Positions 8,243-17,523 of a stretch of DNA of 51,839 nt are shown one piece after another. The notes under the pieces are model-generated. The model did no database searches and was not told the origin of the DNA. It was given only the letters and a program-made list of their open reading frames with translations. Numbering within the stretch: the stretch's first letter is position 1; each line of letters begins with the position of its first letter. The stretch spans positions 1 to 51,839 of the forward strand of contig CALWFV010000022.1 in assembly GCA_944377745.1 (NCBI GenBank), given 5' to 3'. The position numbers were made by a program, and so were the translations under genes. Source of the stretch: an uncultured Mediterraneibacter sp. (GTDB taxonomy: Bacteria > Bacillota > Clostridia > Lachnospirales > Lachnospiraceae).

Positions 8243-9004
8243 TCACTCAGACTCCGTCCTTCTCCCCTCATATCTCCAAAACCAGAGAAATGCCGCGGCA
8301 GTCAGGAGCAAAAGTATCACAAAGCAGATTCCCAGTTCATTTACGATCACCGGATTGATCTCAGCTTTTCCGTCTTTTCCCGCCATATATAATAGCAGAT
8401 AGAAACAGAACCTGCCACTCCAGCTCCACGGGAAAAACATCCAGATCCCGTCTCCCATTCCGGTCAGCATCAGAAAGGCGCTTAAGGTTCCCAGGATCCC
8501 GATTCCGATGGATATGCCCTTCCCGAAGGAAAACGCCAGCACGAGATGGATCAGATAGACCGCCGTCTGCCCCAGCCAGATAACTGCCGCCTCTTTCAGA
8601 TACACCGCCAGGCCATACACATCCCCGCCGGGGAACAGTCCGTAGACCAGTGCAAAGCCCATGACCGCGGCCAGACAGGCGAAAAATCCCGTCAGCATCA
8701 GCAGACACCACTTGGATAAAAAAGCCTGAAACTTTCTTCCCGGAAGGCAGAAAAAGTTCTGGTATCCGCAGTCCGCCTCCATTTCCTCCGCCATGCCGCA
8801 GACCGCTCCGGAGAGGAAGGGCCAGACACAGGAGACCACCTGCAGGTACATCCGTACTTTATCCACAGTGTCCCATTTTGCAAAACTGTAGTACCACAAA
8901 AAGAGTGCCGCCCCCGCTGCCGGCAGGATCAGGTGGATCCAAAACAGCGCCGTATGCCGGATACGCATCCACTCGCTTTTCATCAGACCTGCAAACCCTT
9001 TCAT
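8243..9004 (-). CDS. lantibiotic-immunity ABC permease, LanG/MutG-like
   Basis: An integral membrane protein of 253 residues with six hydrophobic segments, beginning MKGFAGLMKSEWMRIRHTALFWIHLILP. That start is characteristic of the ABC-2 type MutG/EpiG/SpaG subunits of LanFEG transporters, which expel lantibiotics from the membrane surface. It overlaps the preceding permease by four bases (ATGA) at 9001-9004, so translation is coupled. It ends with a short basic tail (RYEGRRTESE). Third gene of the operon. Confidence 0.85.
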   Translation of the reverse strand: MKGFAGLMKSEWMRIRHTALFWIHLILPAAGAALFLWYYSFAKWDTVDKVRMYLQVVSCVWPFLSGAVCGMAEEMEADCGYQNFFCLPGRKFQAFLSKWCLLMLTGFFACLAAVMGFALVYGLFPGGDVYGLAVYLKEAAVIWLGQTAVYLIHLVLAFSFGKGISIGIGILGTLSAFLMLTGMGDGIWMFFPWSWSGRFCFYLLLYMAGKDGKAEINPVIVNELGICFVILLLLTAAAFLWFWRYEGRRTESE

Positions 9005-9765
9005 ACTGTCTGCGCCCCCTTTCTCTCATACCAGAACCGGGACAGTCCCCACAGCACGGCAAGCCAGGCAATCGTCACCAGCACGCCCGGAAGGATGACG
9101 CTGTTGTCCGTGATGCCCGGAGTGTAGGTCATACTCCCGGGCACGGCCGTAAGCCCGTTGGGCAGGATCCCGATGATCCCGGTCATGAGCCTGGGAAGGA
9201 TCGCCCAGGGGTCAAGGATCCAGTAAGGCGTGACCGCTGCCAGCGGACCGGAACCGTTCAGGATCATATTGAGGATCAGCGCCGGAAGGAATCCCCATTT
9301 CTGACTCATCCAGAGACAGAGAGGAATCTGCCACAGCGTTGCCGCTGTCATCACCGCCCCGGAGGCGGCGATCTGCGCAGGAGAAATCTCCAGGACCTGA
9401 GGTATCCAGAACCTGGGAATGAGATACAGGCCCAGGATCAGGTTTGCCGCCGCGCCGAGCAAATTTGCCAGGAGCAGTGTCTTCATCCCCACCAGGATCT
9501 TGGCGTCCCAGACCTTTCCCGGACTCACCGGGAGAGAAAGGACGGCACGGTTCTTCCCCTTTCTGTCCTTCTCGATGATCATGCAGGCAGACAGGGTCAC
9601 CATTCCCGGCAGCATCAGTATATACCACCAGTTGTACGCCGAACTGATCCCGTTTCCCTGGGAGATCCCATAAGCCAGAAGCAGGGTGAGCGTCTGCATC
9701 AGGATCCAGAGTTTCCCTGTAACCGTATGTCTGTATTTTAAATTTTCCGCCCAGTACATTCTCAT
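9001..9765 (-). CDS. lantibiotic-immunity ABC permease, LanE/MutE-like
   Basis: A membrane protein of 254 residues with six predicted helices. MRMYWAENLKYRHTVTGKLWILMQTLTLLLAY matches the start of MutE/EpiE/SpaE permeases. It pairs with the next permease (LanG-like) to form the membrane pore of a LanFEG transporter. It overlaps the ATPase gene by four bases (ATGA, 9762-9765) and the following permease gene by four bases, so the three subunits are made in a fixed ratio. Confidence 0.87.
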   Translation of the reverse strand: MRMYWAENLKYRHTVTGKLWILMQTLTLLLAYGISQGNGISSAYNWWYILMLPGMVTLSACMIIEKDRKGKNRAVLSLPVSPGKVWDAKILVGMKTLLLANLLGAAANLILGLYLIPRFWIPQVLEISPAQIAASGAVMTAATLWQIPLCLWMSQKWGFLPALILNMILNGSGPLAAVTPYWILDPWAILPRLMTGIIGILPNGLTAVPGSMTYTPGITDNSVILPGVLVTIAWLAVLWGLSRFWYERKGAQTV

Positions 9766-10481
9766 GACAGGTCTCCTCCTCTCCTGTTCTTTGCCACGAT
9801 CTTCATGAACATCTCCTCCAGATGACCCTGAGGCGGCATCCCGCCCTGATAGCCCAGCCTCCCTCCGGAGAGGATCCCGATATGGTCCGCCGTCTGCTCC
9901 ACTTCACTCAGGATATGACTGGACACCAGCACTGTGATTCCTTTTTCCGGGAAGCTTTTGATCAGTTCCCTGAGTTCCTGTATGCCGAAAGGATCCAGTC
10001 CGTTGGCAGGCTCGTCGAGTATGAGGAAAGAGGGATGTGAGATCAGCGCGGCAGCGATCCCCAGCCTCTGTTTCATTCCCAGGGAAAAGTGTCCTGCTTT
10101 CTTTTTCCCCGTATCGGGAAGTCCTGCGATCTTCAGCACTTCCCCGATCCTGTCTTCCGGCAGCCCCATAGCCGTGGTACGGACGAGCAGGTTTTCCCTT
10201 GCCGTCAGATTTCCGTAGACAGGCGGCGTCTCGATCAGTGCGCCGGTTCTTTTCAGGCATTCCCTTGTCCAGGGCTTTCCCTGATAGAGCACTTCGCCGG
10301 AATCCGGTCTCATCATCCCGGTGATAATCTTTAATAACGTTGATTTTCCCGCTCCGTTAGGACCCAATAGTCCATAGACACACCCCTCCGGGATGCGAAG
10401 AGAGACCCGGTTCAGAGCCGGGTCCTGCTGCCCCCGGAACCTCTTTGTCAGTGATCTTGTCTCCAGTATGATATTTTCCAT
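9762..10481 (-). CDS. lantibiotic-immunity ABC ATPase, LanF/MutF-like
   Basis: An ABC ATPase of 239 residues. Walker A is GPNGAGKST near residue 40; the signature is SLGMKQRLGIA, the variant common in the LanF/BcrA group; Walker B is LILDEPANGLDP; the H-loop is VSSHILSE. The Q-loop position is occupied by glutamate (ALIETPPVY), matching the E-loop known from LanF proteins. It powers export of membrane-bound peptides by the two permeases downstream. Its ribosome site lies in one arm of a long hairpin (10492-10534). No lantibiotic precursor or modification gene is in the window, so this is immunity without production, like CprABC of C. difficile. Confidence 0.9.
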   Translation of the reverse strand: MENIILETRSLTKRFRGQQDPALNRVSLRIPEGCVYGLLGPNGAGKSTLLKIITGMMRPDSGEVLYQGKPWTRECLKRTGALIETPPVYGNLTARENLLVRTTAMGLPEDRIGEVLKIAGLPDTGKKKAGHFSLGMKQRLGIAAALISHPSFLILDEPANGLDPFGIQELRELIKSFPEKGITVLVSSHILSEVEQTADHIGILSGGRLGYQGGMPPQGHLEEMFMKIVAKNRRGGDLS

Positions 10482-10491
10482 GATAAAAATA

Positions 10492-10534
10492 CTCCTTCCC
10501 GCAGAGGAGATCTTTTTTCCTCTGCAAGAAGGAG
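10492..10534 (-). promoter_or_regulatory. 15-bp interrupted hairpin over the ribosome site of the LanF-like gene
   Basis: Reading the plus strand, CTCCTTC (10492-10498) pairs with GAAGGAG (10528-10534) and, after a 2x2 internal loop, GCAGAGGA (10501-10508) pairs with TCCTCTGC (10518-10525) around a nine-base loop. All 15 pairs are perfect. On the minus strand the arm nearest the gene contains GGGAAGGAG, the ribosome site for the ATG at 10481. The hairpin could hide that site in the mRNA, or act as a DNA operator. Confidence 0.6.
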
Positions 10535-10563
10535 TATAGGGGAGAAATATAAGGAATTTATAA
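10533..10563 (-). promoter_or_regulatory. candidate SpaR-type promoter of the LanFEG-like operon
   Basis: On the minus strand a -10 box TATACT (10533-10538) is preceded, nine bases upstream, by the direct repeat TTATA-N6-TTATA (10548-10552 and 10559-10563) instead of a normal -35 box. SpaR/NisR-type regulators are known to bind pentamer direct repeats with a six-base spacing in the -35 region, so this fits a promoter driven by the neighbouring response regulator. The transcript would begin at the foot of the hairpin. Confidence 0.45.
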
Positions 10564-10574
10564 TGAACTGTGGA

Positions 10575-12245
10575 TCATTTCTTCTTAACCAGACATCGTT
10601 TTTTGAAAAAAGAGATACCAAAACATAAGACCTGATCGTAATCGTCTTCAAACTCCCTGCTGTACATTTTTTCATCGATCTGAAGGAGCGCTTCTTCGCA
10701 GTCTTTTTCCAGTCTGTCAACTGTTCTTGAATACTTTGCCTCAAAGACCGCTGCCCGTCCTCCCCGGGAATCTATCACCACGACATCACTTCTGCCTTCC
10801 CCATGCTCCCGGTTTGATTCAACCATATATCCGGCACCGGTAAAGATCCCTGCCAGAAATGCATGATAAAAGTCTTCTCTATAGTCATGATAACTGATCG
10901 TCATTCGCAGAAGGGTATTCATCTCTACGGTCAAAGTTTCACTGTCCCCGTTCCAGACAGCGTCAAAAAGCTTCTTACGGTTCCATGACCTCGCACTGTC
11001 TGAAAACCAGCTCTGTACGGATGTCTCGAAGATCTCACGTATCTCTGCATTCGGGATTATCAAAGCAGAGACGCCGTCCGGCAGTCTTTCCGATAATTTC
11101 TCGTTCCCTGCCCTTGTGAGATATCCACTCAGATAAAGAATGCTCCAGAGATTATCTTCTGATGAATGAAGATAATCATAGGTCAGATCTTCTTCGATCT
11201 TCTGTGTGATATACCCGCCTGCCATAAGAGTTTCCAGCTTCTCCGTAATGCTGTTCCCGGCATAGTCAATAAACGAACGTATGATGGCATTATCACTTGT
11301 ATTTTTCCAATAACTTTTCGGCTCTGCCGTCCGGTCGATCTGAAGATCCCGCAGATAATTCATCACATCCCACGGGCAGTATACATCCGTTCTCCCGAAA
11401 TGATAGCCATCATACCATATTTTGATCTTTTCTTTTTGCTCCATCAGTCCTGCATCCCGCAGAAGCTTCTCAATATCGTGTTCTGTAAAACCAAAATATT
11501 CATTAAGCCCGGATGCGCTGATCGTATCGGAAACAAAATTATTCGTTCCAGTAAATATACTTTCCTTAGCAATTTTCAGACACCCGGTAAGAACGGAAAA
11601 CTTAAGGGACGTATTATCCAGCGTTGTACTCATCAGCGCCCTGACCACCTCCAGCATCTCCTCATAATAACCGTGGCTGCTGGCCTTTGCGACCGGGACA
11701 TCGTACTCGTCCAGAAGAAGGATAACCTGCTTTCCATAATGCATCCGCATAGCCGAGATCAAAAGGGACAGACTTTTCTTTATTTCTGTAGGTGAAGCCC
11801 TTCCTTCTATGATCCTGCGGATGATCTCTTTGTCATAGATATTTACCTTTTCACTGTCCAGCAAATACAGATGTTCTTTGTACAGATCCGTAAGCGCTGC
11901 TGCAAACATCCCATAAGCGCTTGAAAAAGTGAGCCCGTCAACATCTTTAAATGACAAAAATATCACAGGATACTGGTTCATCCACTTGCCGCACAGTTCT
12001 CTGTTCTCGCAGATTTCCAACCCTTGAAACAGGGAAGCGCTTTTTTCACGAATATCAAAAAAATTTGCCAGCATACTCATGCCAAGTGTTTTTCCAAAAC
12101 GGCGTGGACGGGTGATCAGTGTAACCGCTGTAGATTCTGTTCTGAGAATCTCAGCGATCATCCCGCTTTTGTCTATATAATAATAGTTATTTTCACGTAT
12201 CTGCTTAAAATCAGACACACCTACCGGAATATTCAAGTTTCTCAT
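10575..12245 (-). CDS. AAA-ATPase-like protein with C-terminal PD-(D/E)XK nuclease-like domain
   Basis: A soluble protein of 556 residues. It opens LNIPVGVSDFKQIRENNYYYIDKS, the signature of the 'predicted AAA-ATPase' family (PF09820). RPRRFGKTLGMSML is the P-loop and LLLDEYDVP the Walker B motif. The C-terminal part (RSDVVVID...AVFEAKYS) has the D...ExK residues of the PD-(D/E)XK superfamily domain usually fused to it (PF08011). These proteins are common in multiple copies in gut Clostridia and Bacteroidetes; their function is unknown and a defence or mobile-element role has been guessed. Start chosen at the ATG at 12245, nine bases after AGGAG. Confidence 0.85.
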   Translation of the reverse strand: MRNLNIPVGVSDFKQIRENNYYYIDKSGMIAEILRTESTAVTLITRPRRFGKTLGMSMLANFFDIREKSASLFQGLEICENRELCGKWMNQYPVIFLSFKDVDGLTFSSAYGMFAAALTDLYKEHLYLLDSEKVNIYDKEIIRRIIEGRASPTEIKKSLSLLISAMRMHYGKQVILLLDEYDVPVAKASSHGYYEEMLEVVRALMSTTLDNTSLKFSVLTGCLKIAKESIFTGTNNFVSDTISASGLNEYFGFTEHDIEKLLRDAGLMEQKEKIKIWYDGYHFGRTDVYCPWDVMNYLRDLQIDRTAEPKSYWKNTSDNAIIRSFIDYAGNSITEKLETLMAGGYITQKIEEDLTYDYLHSSEDNLWSILYLSGYLTRAGNEKLSERLPDGVSALIIPNAEIREIFETSVQSWFSDSARSWNRKKLFDAVWNGDSETLTVEMNTLLRMTISYHDYREDFYHAFLAGIFTGAGYMVESNREHGEGRSDVVVIDSRGGRAAVFEAKYSRTVDRLEKDCEEALLQIDEKMYSREFEDDYDQVLCFGISFFKKRCLVKKK

Positions 12246-12329
12246 ACTGATCCGCTCCTGCATTTATAATGATGTGGTTATCGGTTTTTCATTATTATAG
12301 TCCATAACTCCCGCAGGATACAACCCTTA

Positions 12330-14687
12330 TTACAAAGCACTGATCGTATCCACAATGGACATCTCCCGGATCCGTTTCGCCGGTCCCCTGACAGCCGCTG
12401 CCGCCGCAAGGGCCACCGCCGCGACGATCACCGCAAGCGCTCCTGCCGGCAGATACCAGGGCGTCCCCCACCTGTCAGTGACCAGTATACTGTAGATCTT
12501 ATAATTCAGGGACAGCCCGGCGGCACACCCGATGGCGATCCCCCACGCCACATAGGTCACCGCTTCCGCCGCCACCATGCGTATCATCTGTCTGCTGCTC
12601 ATACCGATGGCGCGCATTGCCCCGTACTCCCGGATCCGCGCCGATACGCTCATGGAAATACTGTTAATGATATTGAAGACGGAGATCAGCGCGATCACTG
12701 CGAGGAAGCCATAAAGGAACAGCGCGAAGGAATAATATCCTCCCTTCACCTCACTGTTTGACATCCGGTTGTCCGACACCGTCACGTTTTCTCCTGCCAG
12801 TTCCCGGATCTCTTCCACATCCTGATCCGTCACCCTGCTGTTGAACTGAAGGTCAATGATGGTGTAATCCGACTCCCCGGTCAGCTCCCGGAACAGTTCC
12901 TCCGAGCAGATCAGGTTTGCTGATTCGTCGGTGACATCAAACATGCTCTCGGCCAGACGTCCGGACACCTTCACTGTCTTCTCCTGGCCGCCGATCTCCA
13001 GCGTCAGTTCATCTCCTATGTCAAAGCCGCGCTTTGCATTCATGTAAACGGCAAGCACTCCGTCTCCTTTCTCCGCCTCTTCCAGAGACCCTTCTGTCAG
13101 ATCCGCCCGCGCCCAGTCAAACTGGTCCTCCTCATAGGAAATGAGCTGCACCTTGAAACTCTCCTCCCCGCTCCGCGCCGGGACACTGTAGGCATAGCTT
13201 CTCCCATATACTTTTTCCACCGCCGGGTCCTTCTCAAGCTCTTCCGCCAGATCTTTCAGAACAGAACAGGTATTATCCCGGCTGATGATCGACAGGTCCG
13301 ACGCCGACGGCTGGAGAGGCCGGAGCGCATGGTTCATAAAATCGATGACCGGACTGAAACTTAAAAACAGGATGATACTGAAGGCAAAAGAACCTGCCAT
13401 CAGGATATAATTCTTCCTGCTGCCCGAAGCGTGATGGATCCCCAGAGCAGTCTCCACGTGGAACATCCTGGTATTCGCCGCTTTCTTCGCCGCATGAGTG
13501 GTCCCGTCATTTCCTGACACAGCGGTCAGCGGGGACACTTTTGCCGCCTGTTTCGCCGGAGCGCGGGCCGCAAGGAGAACCGTGACGATCCCGACGGCTG
13601 CCCCGGCGATCAGCCCCGGAATACTGATCCCGAACACGGGCATATCACCGAAATAATAAGGACTTAAAAACCGCAGTACGGCACAGAGCGCCCACACCAT
13701 GACCAGACTTAAGATCAGTCCCACAGGGATCGCGCTCCGGCACCAGTTCAGGGCTTCTCTTCTCACATACTGCCGGACCTGTTTCGTATCTGCCCCGAGA
13801 CAACGCATCATCCCAAAGAACTGGGTCCGCTGGGAAACATTGCTGTTCATGCTGCTGGAGATCATCAGGATCCCCGCCGCCATGACCAGAACGGAGAGCA
13901 TCGCCGCCACCACATAGAGCTGCTGCATCTGTGAGTCGCTGGTCTGGAACATCAGCGCCATAAGCTGGGTATTCTCCTGCACCGAATCCCGGGAAATGCC
14001 GGTCTGCTCGCAGATATCGCTGATCGTTTTCTGGATATTGCAGTAAGGGCTGAACTCTACATATAGTTCAAAATCTTTGTCCTGCGTCGCGTCCATAAAA
14101 TACTCTGCATACGTCTCCACATTCAGGAACATCCCGAAGGCATCCTCGCTGGTGATCAGCGAAGTGTCTGAAGTGAATCCGCTGACCGTAAACTCGATTT
14201 CCTGCCCGTCAGGGGCAGCAAGTGTCACGGTATCCCCCAGGTCCACTCCCAACTGTCTTTTCACACTCTGGGTAAAAACCGCCTCTGTCTCATTGACAGG
14301 GAAATGCCCTTCCGGAACATCCGCCTGCACCATCATTTCCTGAAAGCTCTCATCAAATCCGCAGATCACCGTCTCTTTTCCCTCTACGGTGTATCCCTGA
14401 TCCAACCGGTAGTTCGTCGCTGCATACCGTGCCGATGCTTCCACCTCTGCCCTTTCCCCGACCAGGCGGACCTGTTCCTCGTCAAGCCCCCGGAAGACAG
14501 TGTGCCAGGAGCCGTAGTCCTGGATCGTCCTGTAGATCTGCGCCTGGATCTCCATGTCCGCCATACTGAATATGGATGCCACGAGAAACACCGCGAGGAT
14601 GATACAGAGCCTCGTCATCCGGCTCTGCCGTTTCCTCTGCCTCGCGGAGATTGGGATCAGATCAAGATAACGCTTCATCTCTCTCAT
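12330..14687 (-). CDS. MacB/FtsX-type ABC transporter permease, duplicated form
   Basis: A permease of 785 residues. A short N-terminal membrane helix (about 25-42) is followed by a large extracellular region, three helices with the FtsX core (about 255-385), a second extracellular region and another three-helix FtsX domain at the C-terminus (MSVSARIREYGAMRAIGMSSRQM). Such permeases work with LolD-like ATPases to export or extract peptides and lipids, or transmit mechanical force across the membrane. It overlaps the ATPase gene by four bases (ATGA at 14684-14687) with GGGAGG upstream. Last gene of the module with its own two-component system. Confidence 0.88.
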   Translation of the reverse strand: MREMKRYLDLIPISARQRKRQSRMTRLCIILAVFLVASIFSMADMEIQAQIYRTIQDYGSWHTVFRGLDEEQVRLVGERAEVEASARYAATNYRLDQGYTVEGKETVICGFDESFQEMMVQADVPEGHFPVNETEAVFTQSVKRQLGVDLGDTVTLAAPDGQEIEFTVSGFTSDTSLITSEDAFGMFLNVETYAEYFMDATQDKDFELYVEFSPYCNIQKTISDICEQTGISRDSVQENTQLMALMFQTSDSQMQQLYVVAAMLSVLVMAAGILMISSSMNSNVSQRTQFFGMMRCLGADTKQVRQYVRREALNWCRSAIPVGLILSLVMVWALCAVLRFLSPYYFGDMPVFGISIPGLIAGAAVGIVTVLLAARAPAKQAAKVSPLTAVSGNDGTTHAAKKAANTRMFHVETALGIHHASGSRKNYILMAGSFAFSIILFLSFSPVIDFMNHALRPLQPSASDLSIISRDNTCSVLKDLAEELEKDPAVEKVYGRSYAYSVPARSGEESFKVQLISYEEDQFDWARADLTEGSLEEAEKGDGVLAVYMNAKRGFDIGDELTLEIGGQEKTVKVSGRLAESMFDVTDESANLICSEELFRELTGESDYTIIDLQFNSRVTDQDVEEIRELAGENVTVSDNRMSNSEVKGGYYSFALFLYGFLAVIALISVFNIINSISMSVSARIREYGAMRAIGMSSRQMIRMVAAEAVTYVAWGIAIGCAAGLSLNYKIYSILVTDRWGTPWYLPAGALAVIVAAVALAAAAAVRGPAKRIREMSIVDTISAL

Positions 14688-15367
14688 GCGCGGACACCTC
14701 CCAGATCAGAAAGTTCTCCGTCCCGCACCTTCAGCACCCGGTCCACGTTGGCGGTCAGATTCTCGTTGTGGGTGATCATCAGGATCGTCTGCTGGTAATA
14801 TCTGGACGCCTTCATGAGCAGGTCCATCACGTCCTGGCTGTTCTTTGAGTCCAGGTTTCCCGTGGGTTCATCCGCCAGCACCAGCATGGGGCGCATGATC
14901 AGAGCCCTGCCGATAGCCACCCTCTGCTGCTGTCCGCCGGAGAGCTGTCCCGGCAGATGATGCCGCCGGTCAGAGAGCCCCAGCACCTCCAGGATCTCAT
15001 CCACCCGTTTCTTATCCGGCTTCTGATAATCCAGAAGAATGGGGAAAATGATATTCTGCTCCACGTTCAGCTCGGGGATAAGCTGAAAAGACTGGAAGAT
15101 AAATCCGATGTTCTGCCTTCGGAACACGGTGCGCTTATTTTCCTTCATGGCGAACAGATCCTGCCCGTCCAGCAGGACCTTCCCTGCTGTAGGCGTATCC
15201 AGCCCGCCCACACAGTTTAAGAGCGTGCTCTTTCCCGAGCCCGATTCCCCAACCACTGCGGCGAACTCTCCCTTCTGAAGAGAAAAACAGGCGTCTTTCA
15301 ATGCCTCCACCTTTGCCTCTCCTGTTCCATATGTCTTGCTGAGATGTTCTACTTTTAAGATTTCCAT
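14684..15367 (-). CDS. LolD/MacB-like ABC transporter ATPase
   Basis: An ATPase of 227 residues with all motifs: Walker [10 protein letters not shown] (about 39-47), Q-loop [12 protein letters not shown], signature [15 protein letters not shown], Walker [14 protein letters not shown] and H-loop ITHNE. It belongs to the LolD/MacB/FtsE group that pairs with FtsX-type permeases. It is coupled to the large permease by a four-base overlap. It is preceded by AAAGGAGG and by a promoter-like region with two copies of a possible regulator box at 15393-15449. Confidence 0.92.
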   Translation of the reverse strand: MEILKVEHLSKTYGTGEAKVEALKDACFSLQKGEFAAVVGESGSGKSTLLNCVGGLDTPTAGKVLLDGQDLFAMKENKRTVFRRQNIGFIFQSFQLIPELNVEQNIIFPILLDYQKPDKKRVDEILEVLGLSDRRHHLPGQLSGGQQQRVAIGRALIMRPMLVLADEPTGNLDSKNSQDVMDLLMKASRYYQQTILMITHNENLTANVDRVLKVRDGELSDLGGVRA

Positions 15368-15392
15368 GTTCTCTGCCTCCTTTACACGGAAC

Positions 15393-15449
15393 AGTATAGC
15401 GGTACATCCTTACAGTCAGGTGAAAAATGCGGCTCTTCTTCCTTACAGT
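15393..15449 (-). promoter_or_regulatory. candidate regulator-activated promoter with two CCTTACAGT boxes
   Basis: The gap between the kinase stop (15460) and the ATPase start (15367) holds two identical nonamers, CCTTACAGT at 15408-15416 and 15441-15449, 33 bp or about three helical turns apart, and a -10-like TATACT on the minus strand (15393-15398). No good -35 is present, as expected for an activated promoter. A related inverted repeat CTTAC-N6-GTAAG (17524-17539) lies before the regulator gene, suggesting that the same protein acts at both places. Confidence 0.45.
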
Positions 15450-15459
15450 TCTGTCATCT

Positions 15460-16749
15460 TCAGGCTGATTTTTCTTCTCCTTTATCCACTCTTTTTCCCG
15501 CCTCTTTCCGGGATCTTTCTGACTGACTGATAGGAAAAGCCATGGTAAATATTGTTCCTTCTCCCAGACGGCTCTGCACTGAGAGGACCCCGCCCTGTCC
15601 TTCCACGATGGACTTCGCCAGAGGAAGCCCCAGCCCGATTCCCTGAGTATCCAGGGAACTGCTGCTCCGGTAGAACCGTTTGAAGATATGGTGGATCTCT
15701 TCCGGCAGGATCCCGCTCCCATCGTCTTCCACGCAGATACGAATCATAGCAGGAGAGGCCGCCCATGACACCCGGACGGTTCCGCCCTCCTCCGTGTGGT
15801 CCAGTCCGTTCTTGATCAGATTCCCAAGCGCCTCTGCTGTCCAGTCGGGATCACAGCCGACCAGGGCGTCCTCCTCCCCTTCGAACAGAAGCTGTTTTCC
15901 CTCCTTTTCTGCCCTTGTGATCAGATCCTCTGACGCCATCTCCGCCAGTTCTCCGACCCGGATCAGGCGATTTTCGAACGTCACGCTTCCCGCATCCAGC
16001 CGCATCATCTTAAGCAGGAGATAGATCAGACGCTCCATCCGCCCAAGGGAGACCGTCGCCTTCTCCGCGAACGCCTTAACTGTCTCCGGTTTCTCCGGCT
16101 CTGCGGAGATGATCTCGGCGTACATGTTCAGCGCTGCCAGCGGAGTCTTCAACTGATGGGAGATGTCCGTCACTGTATCTTTCAGAAACTCTTTTGACCT
16201 GGACTCATTCTCGCTTTTCGCCTGCAGCGCGGTGGCGAGCTGGTCTGTCTTTCCCAGCAGCCGCTGAAACGCGCCTGTACCGCCCCGGGTCAGCCGACTG
16301 CTGAAGTCTCCCGCCGCATACCTCTCTACCACCGCTCCGGCGCGTTCGATCTGTCGTTCCCGTCTCTCCATATAAAAGACCGTGCCGGACAAAAGGAGCA
16401 GAGAAAAGACCGCCCCAGCCATCAGGAACAATGGCACAGCCGACCGCACAGCCTCATCAGACACAGAAAAAAGGACCGGGACATTCTCCTTCGTGTGCCC
16501 GATCATCCGAAGCAGACTCTCCCCCTCCTCTGTGACCGTCTCACTGGCGAAAGCCTGCGCGACTGTTCCCCTGTCGACCCCCTGTTCCAGAAGAGAAGAT
16601 GCGGCAGTCCTCTCCCATTGAAACAGACTGTCTCTCACACGGACCCCCTGCATCCATCCTGACCACAGGCAGAAAATCATGAGCAGCAGACAGAATATCA
16701 CCGCAAATCCAAAATACCTCCGGTTCTCCCGGTCATTGATCCAGCTCAT
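15460..16749 (-). CDS. sensor histidine kinase of the MacB-like module
   Basis: A membrane kinase of 429 residues with an N-terminal helix (about 14-32), an external domain of about 65 residues, a second helix (about 107-126) and a HAMP-like linker. The phospho-acceptor is His198 in DISHQLKTPLAAL. The ATPase domain has N box (NLIKNGLDHT), G1 box DDGSGIL and G2 box GIGLGLPLA. The start is the ATG at 16749, which overlaps the stop of the regulator gene (ATGA); GGGAGGGAGAGG lies just upstream, and the apparent earlier ATG at 16764 is part of that site. Confidence 0.9.
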   Translation of the reverse strand: MSWINDRENRRYFGFAVIFCLLLMIFCLWSGWMQGVRVRDSLFQWERTAASSLLEQGVDRGTVAQAFASETVTEEGESLLRMIGHTKENVPVLFSVSDEAVRSAVPLFLMAGAVFSLLLLSGTVFYMERRERQIERAGAVVERYAAGDFSSRLTRGGTGAFQRLLGKTDQLATALQAKSENESRSKEFLKDTVTDISHQLKTPLAALNMYAEIISAEPEKPETVKAFAEKATVSLGRMERLIYLLLKMMRLDAGSVTFENRLIRVGELAEMASEDLITRAEKEGKQLLFEGEEDALVGCDPDWTAEALGNLIKNGLDHTEEGGTVRVSWAASPAMIRICVEDDGSGILPEEIHHIFKRFYRSSSSLDTQGIGLGLPLAKSIVEGQGGVLSVQSRLGEGTIFTMAFPISQSERSRKEAGKRVDKGEEKSA

Positions 16750-17441
16750 GCCTCTCCCTCCCATCGATAACCCATTCCCCGCACGGTCATCAGATGCTCC
16801 GGACGGGAAGGCTCCCTCTCAATCTTCTCCCGGAGCCGACGGATGTAAACAGAAAGCGTATTGTCATCCACATAACTGCCGTTTCCGTCCCAGAGCGCGT
16901 CCAGGATCGCGTTCCTCGTCAGCACCTGCCCGTCATGCCGGAGGAAAAAGCAGAGAAGCCGGTACTCCGCCCCGGTCAGATCCAGAAGCTGCCCCTCCAG
17001 ATATACCCTTCCCGCGAGCTGATCCACGGTCACCGGTCCCGACCGGAGAAGCCCGCTCTCCTCCTGTTTCCCCATCGCGCTTCTCCTGAGCAGCGCCCGG
17101 ATGCGGGAACAGAGTTCACCCAACCGGAATGGTTTCGTGATATAGTCGTCGCCCCCGCTGTCCAGCCCCCGGATGATACTGGTCTCCTCATCCGAGGCGG
17201 TCAGAAAGATGATAGGCGTGGTATCTCCGGCGGAACGCACTTCCTCGCAGATCATAAATCCCGTTCCGTCCGGAAGTGTCACATCCAGAAGGAGCAGGTC
17301 AAACGAATGTCCTTCCTTTAGGCAGGCGCGCGCCTCCCTCACGGTGCGCGCCACCTCCAGCTCAAATCCGTTCTTCTCCAGGGAATATCTCAGCCCGTCG
17401 ATCAGGCTCACATCGTCCTCCAGCAAAAGCAGTCTGCTCAT
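16746..17441 (-). CDS. response regulator of the MacB-like module
   Basis: OmpR-family regulator of 231 residues with acidic pair EDD at 8-10, phospho-acceptor Asp53 (LLLLDVTLPDG), IFLTASD and the lysine of DDYITKPFRLGEL. The winged helix contains DDNTLSVYIRRLREKIE and ends MTVRGMGYRW. First gene of the module, with GGAGG before its ATG. It is followed with a four-base overlap by the kinase and then by the ATPase and permease, whose promoter region carries possible binding boxes. Confidence 0.92.
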   Translation of the reverse strand: MSRLLLLEDDVSLIDGLRYSLEKNGFELEVARTVREARACLKEGHSFDLLLLDVTLPDGTGFMICEEVRSAGDTTPIIFLTASDEETSIIRGLDSGGDDYITKPFRLGELCSRIRALLRRSAMGKQEESGLLRSGPVTVDQLAGRVYLEGQLLDLTGAEYRLLCFFLRHDGQVLTRNAILDALWDGNGSYVDDNTLSVYIRRLREKIEREPSRPEHLMTVRGMGYRWEGEA

Positions 17442-17523
17442 AATGATCCCTCCGTATCCGCCATGTCAGCCGTTGTTTCGTCACATGGGTATTGTACCAC
17501 AACGCCCTGCTTCCCGGCCCAAC

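Noticed and set aside
8243-10574. Lantibiotic biosynthesis cluster
   Set aside because: Only immunity-type transporter and regulators are present; no precursor peptide, LanB/C/M or protease gene was found in the surrounding frames.
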